Origin: an uncultured Anaerococcus sp.
Lineage (GTDB): Bacteria > Bacillota > Clostridia > Tissierellales > Peptoniphilaceae
Reading direction: 5' to 3'
DNA length: 9,243 nucleotides
Assembly: GCA_900550345.1 (NCBI GenBank)
Contig: URRX01000050.1
Coordinates: forward strand, 1-9,243
Shown one piece after another: positions 1-6,596 of this stretch. The position numbers were made by a program, and so were the translations under genes. Below the pieces are notes generated by a model. The model was not told the origin of the DNA, did no database searches, and was given only the letters and a program-made list of their open reading frames with translations. Every line of letters starts with the position of its first letter. Position 1 is the stretch's first letter.

Positions 1-15
1 TAATTTGGAGAAAAA

Positions 16-672
16 ATGAAAGCTTTAAAAAGTATTTTTAAAATTTTAGAACTTATAGTAATAGGGATAGTTATGGCAATTATAATAAGTTTTTCAATAG
101 TAGCTTACCAAACATCAAGACAAAAAATTGCCTACCAAGATGAAATTAAAAAATATTCTGAGAAATATAATATGGATCCTCTATTAATTGCGTCAATAAT
201 AAAAGTAGAAAGCGATTATGATAATGGTGCTCATTCTAACCAAAATGCTAAAGGTTTGATGCAATTATTAGATGCATCTGCAAAACATAGTGCAGAGTTA
301 ATAGGAGAAGAATATTATCCGGATAAATTAAAAGATGTTGATTATAATTTAAATTTGGGAGTTGGATATTTTAATTATTTATACAAATATTATAATAATG
401 TAGATTTAGCATTAGCAGCATATAATGGTGGAATTGGAAATGTAGATAAATGGATTAATGAAAAAAAGATAGATAAACATGACCCAGATCCAACAAAAAT
501 TCCAGTAGAAGAAACCAGGCAATATGTTATAAAAATTAATTCAAATTATGATTTGATGAAAGTTTTCTATGAAGATGGACTTCCAAGTAAAAATGAATTA
601 AAAAACAGAAGAGAATTATCTATTAAAAATTATAAGAAATTTGTTAAAAAAATATTATTTGATGTCTTCTAA
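16..672 (+). CDS. Membrane-anchored lytic transglycosylase (SLT/GH23 domain)
   Basis: A 218-residue peptidoglycan lytic transglycosylase, which would cleave the MurNAc-GlcNAc bond at the outer face of the membrane. Residues about 8-30 are one hydrophobic N-terminal segment with no clear signal-peptidase site, so it looks like a signal anchor. The SLT domain spans about 45-150. The expected catalytic glutamate is E65 in IKVESDY, followed by the family motifs GLMQL (80-84) and AAYNGG (134-139), and ETRQYV (166-171) near the end of the fold. The length fits the short single-domain clostridial SLT proteins. The tail (about 190-218) is lysine-rich. The start is supported by a GGAG site at 7-10. 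A TAA at bases 1-3 might end an upstream gene, but that gene is not visible. In clostridia a similar gene often follows polA-coaE; that is recall, not something seen here. There is no terminator after it. Family assignment is firm; the physiological role is not. Confidence 0.9.
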   Translation: MKALKSIFKILELIVIGIVMAIIISFSIVAYQTSRQKIAYQDEIKKYSEKYNMDPLLIASIIKVESDYDNGAHSNQNAKGLMQLLDASAKHSAELIGEEYYPDKLKDVDYNLNLGVGYFNYLYKYYNNVDLALAAYNGGIGNVDKWINEKKIDKHDPDPTKIPVEETRQYVIKINSNYDLMKVFYEDGLPSKNELKNRRELSIKNYKKFVKKILFDVF

Positions 673-675
673 TTA

Positions 676-704
676 TTGATTAAAATCATCAAATAATTTA
701 TAAT
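676..704 (+). promoter_or_regulatory. Predicted sigma-A promoter of the rnf operon
   Basis: TTGATT (676-681) and a perfect TATAAT (699-704) are separated by exactly 17 bp. Transcription would start near 711, leaving a leader of about 25 bases before rnfC. The -35 box lies only three bases after the upstream stop codon. The leader is too short to hold a riboswitch. Confidence 0.7.
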
Positions 705-723
705 CATAATATACGCATAAATG

Positions 724-731
724 AAAGGAGA
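724..731 (+). promoter_or_regulatory. Ribosome binding site that fixes the rnfC start
   Basis: AAAGGAGA ends four bases before the ATG at 736. An in-frame ATG at 721 would put this Shine-Dalgarno sequence inside the coding region and has no site of its own, so 736 is the likely start. Confidence 0.85.
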
Positions 732-735
732 GATT

Positions 736-2052
736 ATGGCTCTAGAAAATTTGTCATTTGACAATGGAGTTAAGATTCCTGAGTACAAGGAATTAAGTGA
801 AAATAGTGACTTAATTGTTGCAAAAGTACCTAAAACTGTGACAATTCCACTTACTCAACATATCGGAGCTCCAAGCAAATGTTTAGTTAAGAAAAACGAT
901 GAAGTGAAAGTAGGAGAGCTTATAGGTGAAGCTGTAGGTAATTTTTCATGTAACATTCACTCATCAGTTAGCGGTAAAGTTACAAATGTAATTGATATAC
1001 AAACAGCTTCAGGAAAAAATGCAAAAGCTGTTGTAATTGATACAGAAGGCTATGACCAAGAAATTAACTATGAAAGAAAAGATGTTACTAACCTAACTAA
1101 GGAAAAAATAGTTGAGGCAATGAAAGAAAATGGTCTTGTAGGTATGGGAGGAGCAGCGTTTCCTGCACATATAAAATATTCACCAAATAAACCAGTTGAT
1201 ACAGTAATTATTAATGGTGCAGAATGTGAACCTTACGTTACTTGCGATGATTATCTTTTAAAAACAAAAGCTGAAATAATAGTAGATAGTTTGGAACTTC
1301 TTGTAAAAGCAGTAGATGCTAAAAAAGGAATCATAGCAATCGAAGATAATAAACAAGAAGCAATTGAAAAAGTAAGAAAAGCAATAGCAGCTAAAAATTC
1401 ACCAAAATTAGAACTTGCTACAATGGTTACCAAATATCCACAAGGTGATGAAAAAAGAATAATAAACGCAGTATTACATAGAGAAGTACCTTCAGGTGGT
1501 CTTCCAATGGATGTTGGAGTTATTGTTTCAAACGTTTCTTCAGCAAACGCAGTTTATGAAGCTGTTTATTATGGAAAACCATTGATAGAAAGATATATGA
1601 CAGTAACAGGTCATGGAATAAAAAATCCTTCTAATTTCTTAGTTAGACTTGGAACAAGCTTTGAACATATGATTGAAGAAGCTGGTGGAATGATAGAAGA
1701 TGCTGGAAAAGTTATAAATGGTGGACCAATGATGGGAATAGCTCAACCAAATGTTAACCAACCAGTAGAAAAAGCTAGTAACTGTATATTAGTTTTAAAT
1801 AAAGAAGAATCAAAAGCACCAATTACAAATCCATGTATTAGATGTGCTAAGTGTGTAAACGTGTGTCCAGTAGGACTAATGCCACTTTTAATCCATAAAT
1901 TTTCATTAAAAGAAAAATTTGATAAAGCACAAGATTTACATATTTTAGATTGTATTGAATGCGGATCATGTTCATATATTTGTCCATCCAAAAGACCATT
2001 AGTTGAAGCTATTAGATTTGGAAAAAGACAAATTCGTCAAGCAGGAAAGTAG
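736..2052 (+). CDS. rnfC: Rnf complex subunit RnfC (NADH/FMN-binding, 2x[4Fe-4S])
   Basis: The peripheral cytoplasmic subunit of the ion-translocating ferredoxin:NAD+ oxidoreductase, where electrons reach NAD+ through FMN (family knowledge). With the start at 736 it has 438 residues, usual for clostridial RnfC proteins that lack the long C-terminal repeats of proteobacterial forms. A biotinyl-lipoyl-like N-terminal domain covers about 30-105. The glycine-rich nucleotide/FMN loop is GLVGMGGAAFPAHIK (133-147), followed by GAECEPYVTCDDYLL (161-175) of the Complex I 51-kDa-like fold. Two ferredoxin motifs follow: C367-x2-C370-x2-C373-x3-C377-P and C406-x2-C409-x2-C412-x3-C416-P, so both [4Fe-4S] clusters have a full ligand set. 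It is the first gene of the operon, eleven bases before rnfD. An upstream in-frame ATG at 721 would add five residues but is unlikely given the ribosome site. Confidence 0.96.
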   Translation: MALENLSFDNGVKIPEYKELSENSDLIVAKVPKTVTIPLTQHIGAPSKCLVKKNDEVKVGELIGEAVGNFSCNIHSSVSGKVTNVIDIQTASGKNAKAVVIDTEGYDQEINYERKDVTNLTKEKIVEAMKENGLVGMGGAAFPAHIKYSPNKPVDTVIINGAECEPYVTCDDYLLKTKAEIIVDSLELLVKAVDAKKGIIAIEDNKQEAIEKVRKAIAAKNSPKLELATMVTKYPQGDEKRIINAVLHREVPSGGLPMDVGVIVSNVSSANAVYEAVYYGKPLIERYMTVTGHGIKNPSNFLVRLGTSFEHMIEEAGGMIEDAGKVINGGPMMGIAQPNVNQPVEKASNCILVLNKEESKAPITNPCIRCAKCVNVCPVGLMPLLIHKFSLKEKFDKAQDLHILDCIECGSCSYICPSKRPLVEAIRFGKRQIRQAGK

Positions 2053-2063
2053 AGGAGAATTAA

Positions 2064-3002
2064 ATGGAAGCAAAAAAATTATTAGTATCATCCTCTCCTC
2101 ATATGAGAAGCGAGAGAACTGTTACTAAAGAAATGTTAGATGTAATAATTGCTCTTATTCCAACTGGACTTGTAGGAGTTTACTTTTTTGGAACAAAAGC
2201 ATTAGCTTTGATATTAGCATCAGTAATAAGTTGTGTAATAGCAGAATTTATTTCTAACAAGGTTATGAAAAGAGATACATCAATTAATGATTTATCTGCA
2301 GTAGTTACAGGATTACTTTTAGCCTACAATATACCTGTTACAATGCCAATTTGGCAAACAGTTATAGGTGCAACATTTGCTATAGTAATTTGTAAACAAT
2401 TTTTTGGTGGAATAGGACAAAATATTGTAAACCCAGCACTTGGAGCAAGAGCATTTTTACTTGCATCTTGGTCAAAAAATATGTCAAATTATGTAGCACC
2501 TGGAAAAGTTTCAGCAGTTTCAGCAGCAACAGTTTTATCAGGTGGAAATAAACCTGCCTTATTAGATATGTTTATTGGTAATATGGGAGGATGTATAGGA
2601 GAAGTTTCAACACTTGCTATATTAATTGGAGCAGCATATTTAGTATTTAGAAAAGTTATTTCATTAAGAATACCTGCAGTATACATATTAACAACAGCAG
2701 TTTTATTGATGATTTTCAATAAATCTGTAGATGGAATACTTGAGCAATTATTATCAGGTGGACTTATGCTTGGTGCATTTTTTATGGCAACTGATTATAC
2801 AACAAGTCCTGTAACAAAAAAAGGAGAGATAATATTTGCATTTGGATGTGGACTTATAACTTCACTTATAAGAGTTTACGGAGGATATCCAGAAGGTGTT
2901 TCATATTCAATTTTATTAATGAACTTATTAGTTCCTCTTATAGATAGTAGAACAATGCCTAAGGTATTTGGTGTAGCTAATAAAGGGGCAAAAGATGAAT
3001 AA
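2064..3002 (+). CDS. rnfD: Rnf complex subunit RnfD (membrane, covalent FMN)
   Basis: An integral membrane subunit of 312 residues, related to NqrB, with about eight to ten hydrophobic segments between residues 24 and 296. Family members carry covalently bound FMN on a threonine in an S-[GA]-A-T motif. The matching site here is S153-A-A-T156, in the stretch after the conserved GIGQNIVNPALGARAF (116-131). Other family segments are MATDYTTSP (241-249) and GGYPEGVSYSILLMN (273-287). The aspartate that normally sits six residues before the acceptor threonine is a serine here (S150). An AGGAG site at 2053-2057 overlaps the region just after the rnfC stop and supports the start. The last eight bases overlap rnfG, which suggests translational coupling. 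The subunit assignment is firm; the exact flavin residue is inferred by homology. Confidence 0.95.
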   Translation: MEAKKLLVSSSPHMRSERTVTKEMLDVIIALIPTGLVGVYFFGTKALALILASVISCVIAEFISNKVMKRDTSINDLSAVVTGLLLAYNIPVTMPIWQTVIGATFAIVICKQFFGGIGQNIVNPALGARAFLLASWSKNMSNYVAPGKVSAVSAATVLSGGNKPALLDMFIGNMGGCIGEVSTLAILIGAAYLVFRKVISLRIPAVYILTTAVLLMIFNKSVDGILEQLLSGGLMLGAFFMATDYTTSPVTKKGEIIFAFGCGLITSLIRVYGGYPEGVSYSILLMNLLVPLIDSRTMPKVFGVANKGAKDE

Positions 3003-3534
3003 AGCATTAAAATTAGGAATCAAATTATTAATAATTACAGCTGTATCAGCTTTGGTATTGGCCTTTACAAATTCAGTTACAGATCCAATTATTAAAAAAG
3101 CTGAAAAAGAAAAATTAAATGAATCATTAAAAATAGCATTTCCAGAAGGAAAAAGCTTTGAAGAAGTAAAAGGAAAATTTCCTGATACTGTAAAAGGAGT
3201 TTATAAGGCTGATGGAGATAAGGGCTATGTATTTGATGTAAATGCCAAGGGTGGATACGGTGGAGACATTGAATTTATCGTTGGTGTTGATAAAGATAAC
3301 AAATTAACTGGATTCAGTCCTTTAAAACATTCAGAATCTGCTGGATTTGGTCTTCAAATGGAAGAAGATTGGTTTAAAAAGGGAGTTAAGGGTGTAAGTA
3401 TGGATAAAAAAGTAGGAGCATCTGAAACTGGATCTGAAAATGATATTGTAGGAATTTCAGGAGCTACATATTCAACAAATGCTATTTTAAGCGGAATAAA
3501 CACAGCTCGTGATGTATTAAAGGAAATTAAGTAG
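2995..3534 (+). CDS. rnfG: Rnf complex subunit RnfG (FMN-binding)
   Basis: A 179-residue subunit with one N-terminal membrane anchor (about 8-25) and an FMN-binding domain (about 75-178) that faces outside the cell in this family. The covalent FMN acceptor is predicted to be T158 in SGATYST (155-161), near the C-terminus as expected. The usual HxETPG motif appears as HSESAGFG (112-119), so the threonine-proline pair is changed. The aspartate commonly found six residues before the acceptor threonine is V152. The attachment enzyme, ApbE-type FMN transferase, is not in this window. The start overlaps rnfD by eight bases and has an AAAGGGG site at 2982-2988. The assignment is certain from domain, length and operon position. 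Confidence 0.95.
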   Translation: MNKALKLGIKLLIITAVSALVLAFTNSVTDPIIKKAEKEKLNESLKIAFPEGKSFEEVKGKFPDTVKGVYKADGDKGYVFDVNAKGGYGGDIEFIVGVDKDNKLTGFSPLKHSESAGFGLQMEEDWFKKGVKGVSMDKKVGASETGSENDIVGISGATYSTNAILSGINTARDVLKEIK

Positions 3535-3544
3535 GAGGTTTAAA

Positions 3545-4210
3545 ATGGAAAGACAAACGGGAAAACCAATTGATGTTCAAAAAGAAAAAGAAAAAAGAAA
3601 GAAAAAATCTCCTAATTTATTAAAAGTTTTTAAAGACGGTATATTTTCAAATAACCCTGTATTTGTACAAATGGTAGGTATGTGTTCTGTACTTGCTATT
3701 TCATCATCACTATCAAATGCAATCGGAATGGGAGCTGCCGTAATTTTTGTACTTACACTTTCAAATTTAGTTATTTCTTTATTAAGAAATTTTATACCTG
3801 ATGAAGTTAGAATTCCAGCATTTATTGTTGTAATTGCATCTTTCGTAACTATGGTACAAATGATAATAAAAGCTTACTTACCAGCACTTGATCAATCACT
3901 TGGAATTTTTATTCCACTTATAGTTGTAAACTGTATTATTCTTGCTAGAGCTGAAGGTTTTGCATCACAAAATGGACCTATAGCTTCAATTGTTGATGGA
4001 TTAGGACAAGGTTTAGGATATACAGTAGCAATTTCAATTCTTGCAGCTATAAGAGAATTATTTGGAAATGGAACATTACTAGATAATAGAATAATTCCTG
4101 AAGATTTTACAATTGGATTTTTGATTCAACCTGCATCTTCATTTATTATCCTAGGAATCATGTTTGCAGTAGCTAATGCTATTTCAAACAAGAAGAAAAA
4201 TAATAAGTAG
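3545..4210 (+). CDS. rnfE: Rnf complex subunit RnfE (membrane core)
   Basis: An integral membrane protein of 221 residues with six likely transmembrane segments, one half of the paralogous RnfA/RnfE core that in Rnf and Nqr holds an intramembrane iron-sulfur centre with one pair of cysteines from each protein. The cysteines here are C47 (VGMCSVLAIS) and C130 (VVNCIILARAEGFAS), both in the expected places. The first loop usually reads CPTLAVT; here the proline-threonine pair is Ser-Val. The first 24 residues form an extra charged tail with the lysine/arginine run KEKEKRKKK (13-21), longer than is usual for the family. The core begins near residue 24 (NLLKVFKDGIFSNNPVFVQ). The C-terminus is also lysine-rich. 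An AGGAGG site at 3533-3538, six bases from the ATG, makes the long N-terminus credible. It is followed by rnfA after eight bases. Confidence 0.95.
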   Translation: MERQTGKPIDVQKEKEKRKKKSPNLLKVFKDGIFSNNPVFVQMVGMCSVLAISSSLSNAIGMGAAVIFVLTLSNLVISLLRNFIPDEVRIPAFIVVIASFVTMVQMIIKAYLPALDQSLGIFIPLIVVNCIILARAEGFASQNGPIASIVDGLGQGLGYTVAISILAAIRELFGNGTLLDNRIIPEDFTIGFLIQPASSFIILGIMFAVANAISNKKKNNK

Positions 4211-4218
4211 GAGGAATT

Positions 4219-4794
4219 ATGTCAAATTTATTTTCAATAATTATTGCATCAATTTTTGTAAATAACTATGTTTTAGGACAATTTTTAGGAATTTGTCCAA
4301 CACTTGGTGTAACAAGTAAAGTAGAAACAGCTAAAGGTATGGGTGCTGCAGTAATTTTTGTAGTTACCTTATCATCAATTATTACTTGGGTTATCCAATA
4401 CTACATATTAGATCCTTTAAAAATTGGATATTTACAAACAGTAGTATTTATTTTGGTTATTGCATCTTTAGTACAAACAGTAGAAATGATCATGAAAAAA
4501 TCAATGCCAAATCTTTATGATGCTCTTGGTGTATATTTACCATTGATTACTACAAACTGTATTGTTCTAGGTGTTGCTATTAAAAATATTAATGAAAATT
4601 ATAATCTATTAGAAACTACAATAAATTCTGCTGCAGCTGCAGTTGGATTTTTAATAGCTTTAGTAATATTAGCTTCTATAAGAGAAAAAATCGAAGATAA
4701 CGACTTGCCAGAAGCTTTCAAGGGTGGACCTATTACATTAATTACTCTAGGTCTAATGTCAATTGCCTTTATGGGCTTTGCAGGATTAGCATAG
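4219..4794 (+). CDS. rnfA: Rnf complex subunit RnfA (membrane core)
   Basis: A 191-residue six-helix membrane protein, paralogous to RnfE and inserted in opposite orientation in this family. The iron-sulfur ligands are C26 in the canonical GICPTLGVTSKVE loop (24-36) and C114 in LPLITTNCIVLGVAI (107-121), both intact. The segment GMGAAVIFV (40-48) is identical to residues 61-69 of RnfE and reflects the ancient duplication. Length is typical for the family (about 190). An AGGAGG site at 4209-4214 lies four bases before the start. It sits between rnfE and rnfB as in other clostridial rnf operons. The assignment is secure. Confidence 0.97.
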   Translation: MSNLFSIIIASIFVNNYVLGQFLGICPTLGVTSKVETAKGMGAAVIFVVTLSSIITWVIQYYILDPLKIGYLQTVVFILVIASLVQTVEMIMKKSMPNLYDALGVYLPLITTNCIVLGVAIKNINENYNLLETTINSAAAAVGFLIALVILASIREKIEDNDLPEAFKGGPITLITLGLMSIAFMGFAGLA

Positions 4795-4806
4795 AGGGAG
4801 AAAATA

Positions 4807-5604
4807 ATGAATAATATATTAATACCAACACTTGTATTAGCTATTCTAGGATTTGTACTAGCTGGCTTACTAGGTGTTATAAGTAAAAAATTTGAAGTTG
4901 AAACTGACCCAATTGTTGAAAGAGTTAGAGAAGCACTTCCTGGAGCAAACTGTGGAGCTTGTGGATATCCGGGATGTGATGGATGTGCAAATGCAATTGC
5001 TAAAGGAGAAGCTCCTGTTTCTGCTTGTGTTATTGGTGGACAATCTGTAACTGATTCAGTTGCAAGTGCAATGGGTGTTGAATCAGCTGGTGCTGGTGAA
5101 AAACAAGTGGCTGTTGTTAAATGTAATGGTACATGTGATAACGCAAAAGATTTATATGAATATGCAGGACTTGATGATTGTAGAGCACAAATTGCACTTT
5201 TTGGTGGAAAAAAAGCTTGCAATTATGGATGTGTAGGATGTGGATCTTGCGTTAAAGCTTGTGAGTTTGATGCTATACATATGGTTAATGGAGTAAGTGT
5301 TGTTGATAAGGAAAAATGTGTGGCTTGTGGTGCATGTGTTAAAACTTGTCCAAAAAATATAATAGAATTTGTTCCTTATTCACAAAAAGCAATAGTAAAA
5401 TGTTCATCACATGACAAAGGAAAAGATGTAAGAGGAAATTGTAAAGTAGGTTGTATTGGTTGTTCAATTTGTGCAAGAACTTATCCAGAAGGTTTTTCAA
5501 TGGATAATTTCTTATCAAAAGAGACAATTTCTGATAATTTAGATATTGAACTTCTAAAACAAGCTGCTGAAAAATGTCCAGCTAAGTGTATAGATGTAGA
5601 ATAA
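4807..5604 (+). CDS. rnfB: Rnf complex subunit RnfB (ferredoxin-accepting Fe-S protein)
   Basis: The electron-input subunit of Rnf, 265 residues, anchored by one N-terminal helix (about 5-25). The Fe4S4 domain holds C49-x2-C52-x4-C57 and C74, with an extra cysteine at C60. Cysteines C106, C110 and C125 follow. A complete two-cluster ferredoxin domain has C142/C145/C148/C152-E and C171/C174/C177/C181-P. After C199 comes another ferredoxin-type motif, C212-x3-C216-x2-C219-x2-C222-x3-Y226-P. Its usual fourth cysteine is tyrosine, and its partner half keeps only C257-P and C261, without a C-x2-C-x2-C run. This domain can therefore bind one [4Fe-4S] cluster at most in the classical way. The start follows a GAGGGAG site at 4794-4800. 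It is the last gene of the operon, with a terminator six bases after the stop codon. Confidence 0.95.
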   Translation: MNNILIPTLVLAILGFVLAGLLGVISKKFEVETDPIVERVREALPGANCGACGYPGCDGCANAIAKGEAPVSACVIGGQSVTDSVASAMGVESAGAGEKQVAVVKCNGTCDNAKDLYEYAGLDDCRAQIALFGGKKACNYGCVGCGSCVKACEFDAIHMVNGVSVVDKEKCVACGACVKTCPKNIIEFVPYSQKAIVKCSSHDKGKDVRGNCKVGCIGCSICARTYPEGFSMDNFLSKETISDNLDIELLKQAAEKCPAKCIDVE

Positions 5605-5610
5605 AATTTT

Positions 5611-5639
5611 GATCACCGATTTTTCGGTGGTCTTTTTTT
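5611..5639 (+). terminator. Rho-independent terminator of the rnf operon
   Basis: A 9-bp stem pairs GATCACCGA (5611-5619) with TCGGTGGTC (5624-5632), with one T-G wobble. The loop is TTTT and a run of seven T follows (5633-5639). It starts six bases after the rnfB stop codon and separates rnf from the downstream unit. Confidence 0.93.
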
Positions 5640-5645
5640 ATTGGA

Positions 5646-5673
5646 TTGACATTATTATATTTTAAATGATAAA
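5646..5673 (+). promoter_or_regulatory. Predicted sigma-A promoter of the NusG-II/Gx/radC/mre unit
   Basis: A perfect TTGACA (5646-5651) lies directly after the rnf terminator. The best -10 candidate is GATAAA (5668-5673) with a 16-bp spacer, four of six matches. TAAACT (5670-5675) at 18 bp is an alternative. Its position between a terminator and a closely spaced gene series supports it. Confidence 0.6.
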
Positions 5674-5680
5674 CTTTTAT

Positions 5681-5688
5681 AAGAGGTG
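5681..5688 (+). promoter_or_regulatory. Ribosome binding site that decides the start of the NusG-II gene
   Basis: AAGAGGTG precedes the ATG at 5692 with normal spacing. An alternative in-frame GTG at 5686 lies inside this site, so it is unlikely to be the start. Confidence 0.75.
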
Positions 5689-5691
5689 TTT

Positions 5692-6081
5692 ATGAAATTA
5701 AAAAAAAGAGATATAATTGTTATTGTATTGCTTTTATTTTTAAGTATATTAATGACTGTTTTTGTGAAGGGATTTAAATCTGATCAAAATGGAAATTATT
5801 TAAGAGTAGAACTAAATGGAAAAGAGTATGGAAAATACCCTCTGAATAAAGATAAAACTTTTAAGATAAAAGTGGATGACGATGAATATAATATTGTAGA
5901 TATAAAAAATGGTGAGGTAAAAATGAAAGAAGCAAATTGTAGAGATTTAATTTGCACTCATATGCCTAAAATAAAAAAAGTTGGAGAAACAATTGTGTGT
6001 CTTCCTCATAGACTAATCTTAGAAATTGTTTCCGTTAATGATGATAAAAGCAATGATGATATTGACAAGGTGGTTAAATGA
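5692..6081 (+). CDS. NusG domain II-containing membrane protein
   Basis: A 129-residue protein with one N-terminal membrane helix (about 6-25) followed by a small soluble domain, probably outside the cell. It matches the NusG domain II family (PF07009 type) by its C-terminal pattern: EANCRDLICTHMPKI (80-94), then GETIVCLPHRLILEI (98-112). The cysteines are C83, C88 and C103. The C-x4-C and VCLP pattern is typical of the family. Despite the name, this is not a transcription factor: there is no NGN or KOW domain. The molecular role is unknown; such genes often sit beside Gx transporter, ApbE or Rnf genes (recall). It is the first gene of its unit and its stop overlaps the next start in an ATGA. 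The C-terminal 15 residues are acidic and low-complexity. The family call is fairly sure; a redox or metal-related role is only a guess. Confidence 0.82.
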   Translation: MKLKKRDIIVIVLLLFLSILMTVFVKGFKSDQNGNYLRVELNGKEYGKYPLNKDKTFKIKVDDDEYNIVDIKNGEVKMKEANCRDLICTHMPKIKKVGETIVCLPHRLILEIVSVNDDKSNDDIDKVVK

Positions 6082-6596
6082 ATAAAAATAATGTAAAAGT
6101 TTATGTAAATTTATCACTATTAACAGCTCTATCTCTTGCTATTTCTTTGATTGAATCAATGGTCCCAATGCCAGTGCCTATTCCCGGTGCGAGATTGGGA
6201 TTTTCTAATATAATAATATTAGTTTGTATATATTTTTATGATTATAAAAAAGCTTTGGCTGTAAGTATATTAAAATCTTTTCTATTAGTTTTGATTACTG
6301 GATCAGTTATGAGCTTTTTCTATTCGATAGTAGGTGGGATTTTTTCTACAAGTGCAATGCACTTTGCTATTAAAAAGGTAGATGAAGACTTTTCTATGAT
6401 TGGAGTTAGTGAGATTGGTGCTTTTTGTCATAATTTAGGACAAATTATTGTTGCTATATTTTTTATGCAGAATATAAAAATGTTTTATTATTTTCCAGTC
6501 TTAGTTTTTATTGGAATTTTCACTGGATTTTTTGTGGGTTTAAGTTCTAGATTTATGATTGAACATTTAGATAAAATTGGTATTTTTTATGAATAA
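6078..6596 (+). CDS. Gx transporter family / heptaprenyl diphosphate synthase component I protein
   Basis: A 172-residue polytopic membrane protein with about five hydrophobic segments between residues 8 and 156. It resembles the family annotated either as 'Gx transporter' or 'heptaprenyl diphosphate synthase component I' (PF07456 type). The signature is MVPMPVPIPGARLGFSNI (28-45), where the family has a PG-x-[KR]-LGxxNI element, followed by a glycine-containing helix (VGGIFSTSAM, 85-94). The enzyme name rests on an old association with prenyl synthases. The all-membrane composition fits a small transporter or ECF-S-like substrate-binding protein better, but the substrate is unknown. No catalytic prenyl synthase subunit (DDxxD protein) is in the window. 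Its start overlaps the NusG-II gene by four bases, with AAGGTGG at 6067-6073 as ribosome site, and the two are probably translationally coupled. Confidence 0.78.
   Translation: MNKNNVKVYVNLSLLTALSLAISLIESMVPMPVPIPGARLGFSNIIILVCIYFYDYKKALAVSILKSFLLVLITGSVMSFFYSIVGGIFSTSAMHFAIKKVDEDFSMIGVSEIGAFCHNLGQIIVAIFFMQNIKMFYYFPVLVFIGIFTGFFVGLSSRFMIEHLDKIGIFYE

Noticed and set aside
671..697. AT-only inverted repeat as an intrinsic terminator for the transglycosylase gene
   Set aside because: The stem is imperfect and AT-rich, and no T-run follows, so it does not meet terminator criteria.
1251..2719. Several short minus-strand open frames across rnfC and rnfD (1251-1433, 1743-1991, 2489-2719)
   Set aside because: All lie fully inside well-supported plus-strand genes and show no family motif.
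3725..4362. Similar DNA in rnfE (about 3725-3766) and rnfA (about 4336-4377) as a possible repeat element
   Set aside because: The match encodes the conserved GMGAAVIFV segment of paralogous proteins. It reflects ancient gene duplication, not a mobile or regulatory repeat.
4599..5222. A 207-codon minus-strand open frame across rnfA and rnfB
   Set aside because: It is the antisense shadow of two certain genes. The product is low-complexity (Ser/Pro/Ala-rich) with no recognisable domain and no good ribosome site context.
5339..5527. Minus-strand frame over the 3' part of rnfB
   Set aside because: Leu/Phe-rich translation of an AT-rich antisense strand over a certain gene.
5692..6081. Transcription factor NusG
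   Set aside because: Only the domain II-type fold is present, behind a membrane helix; the NGN and KOW domains are absent.
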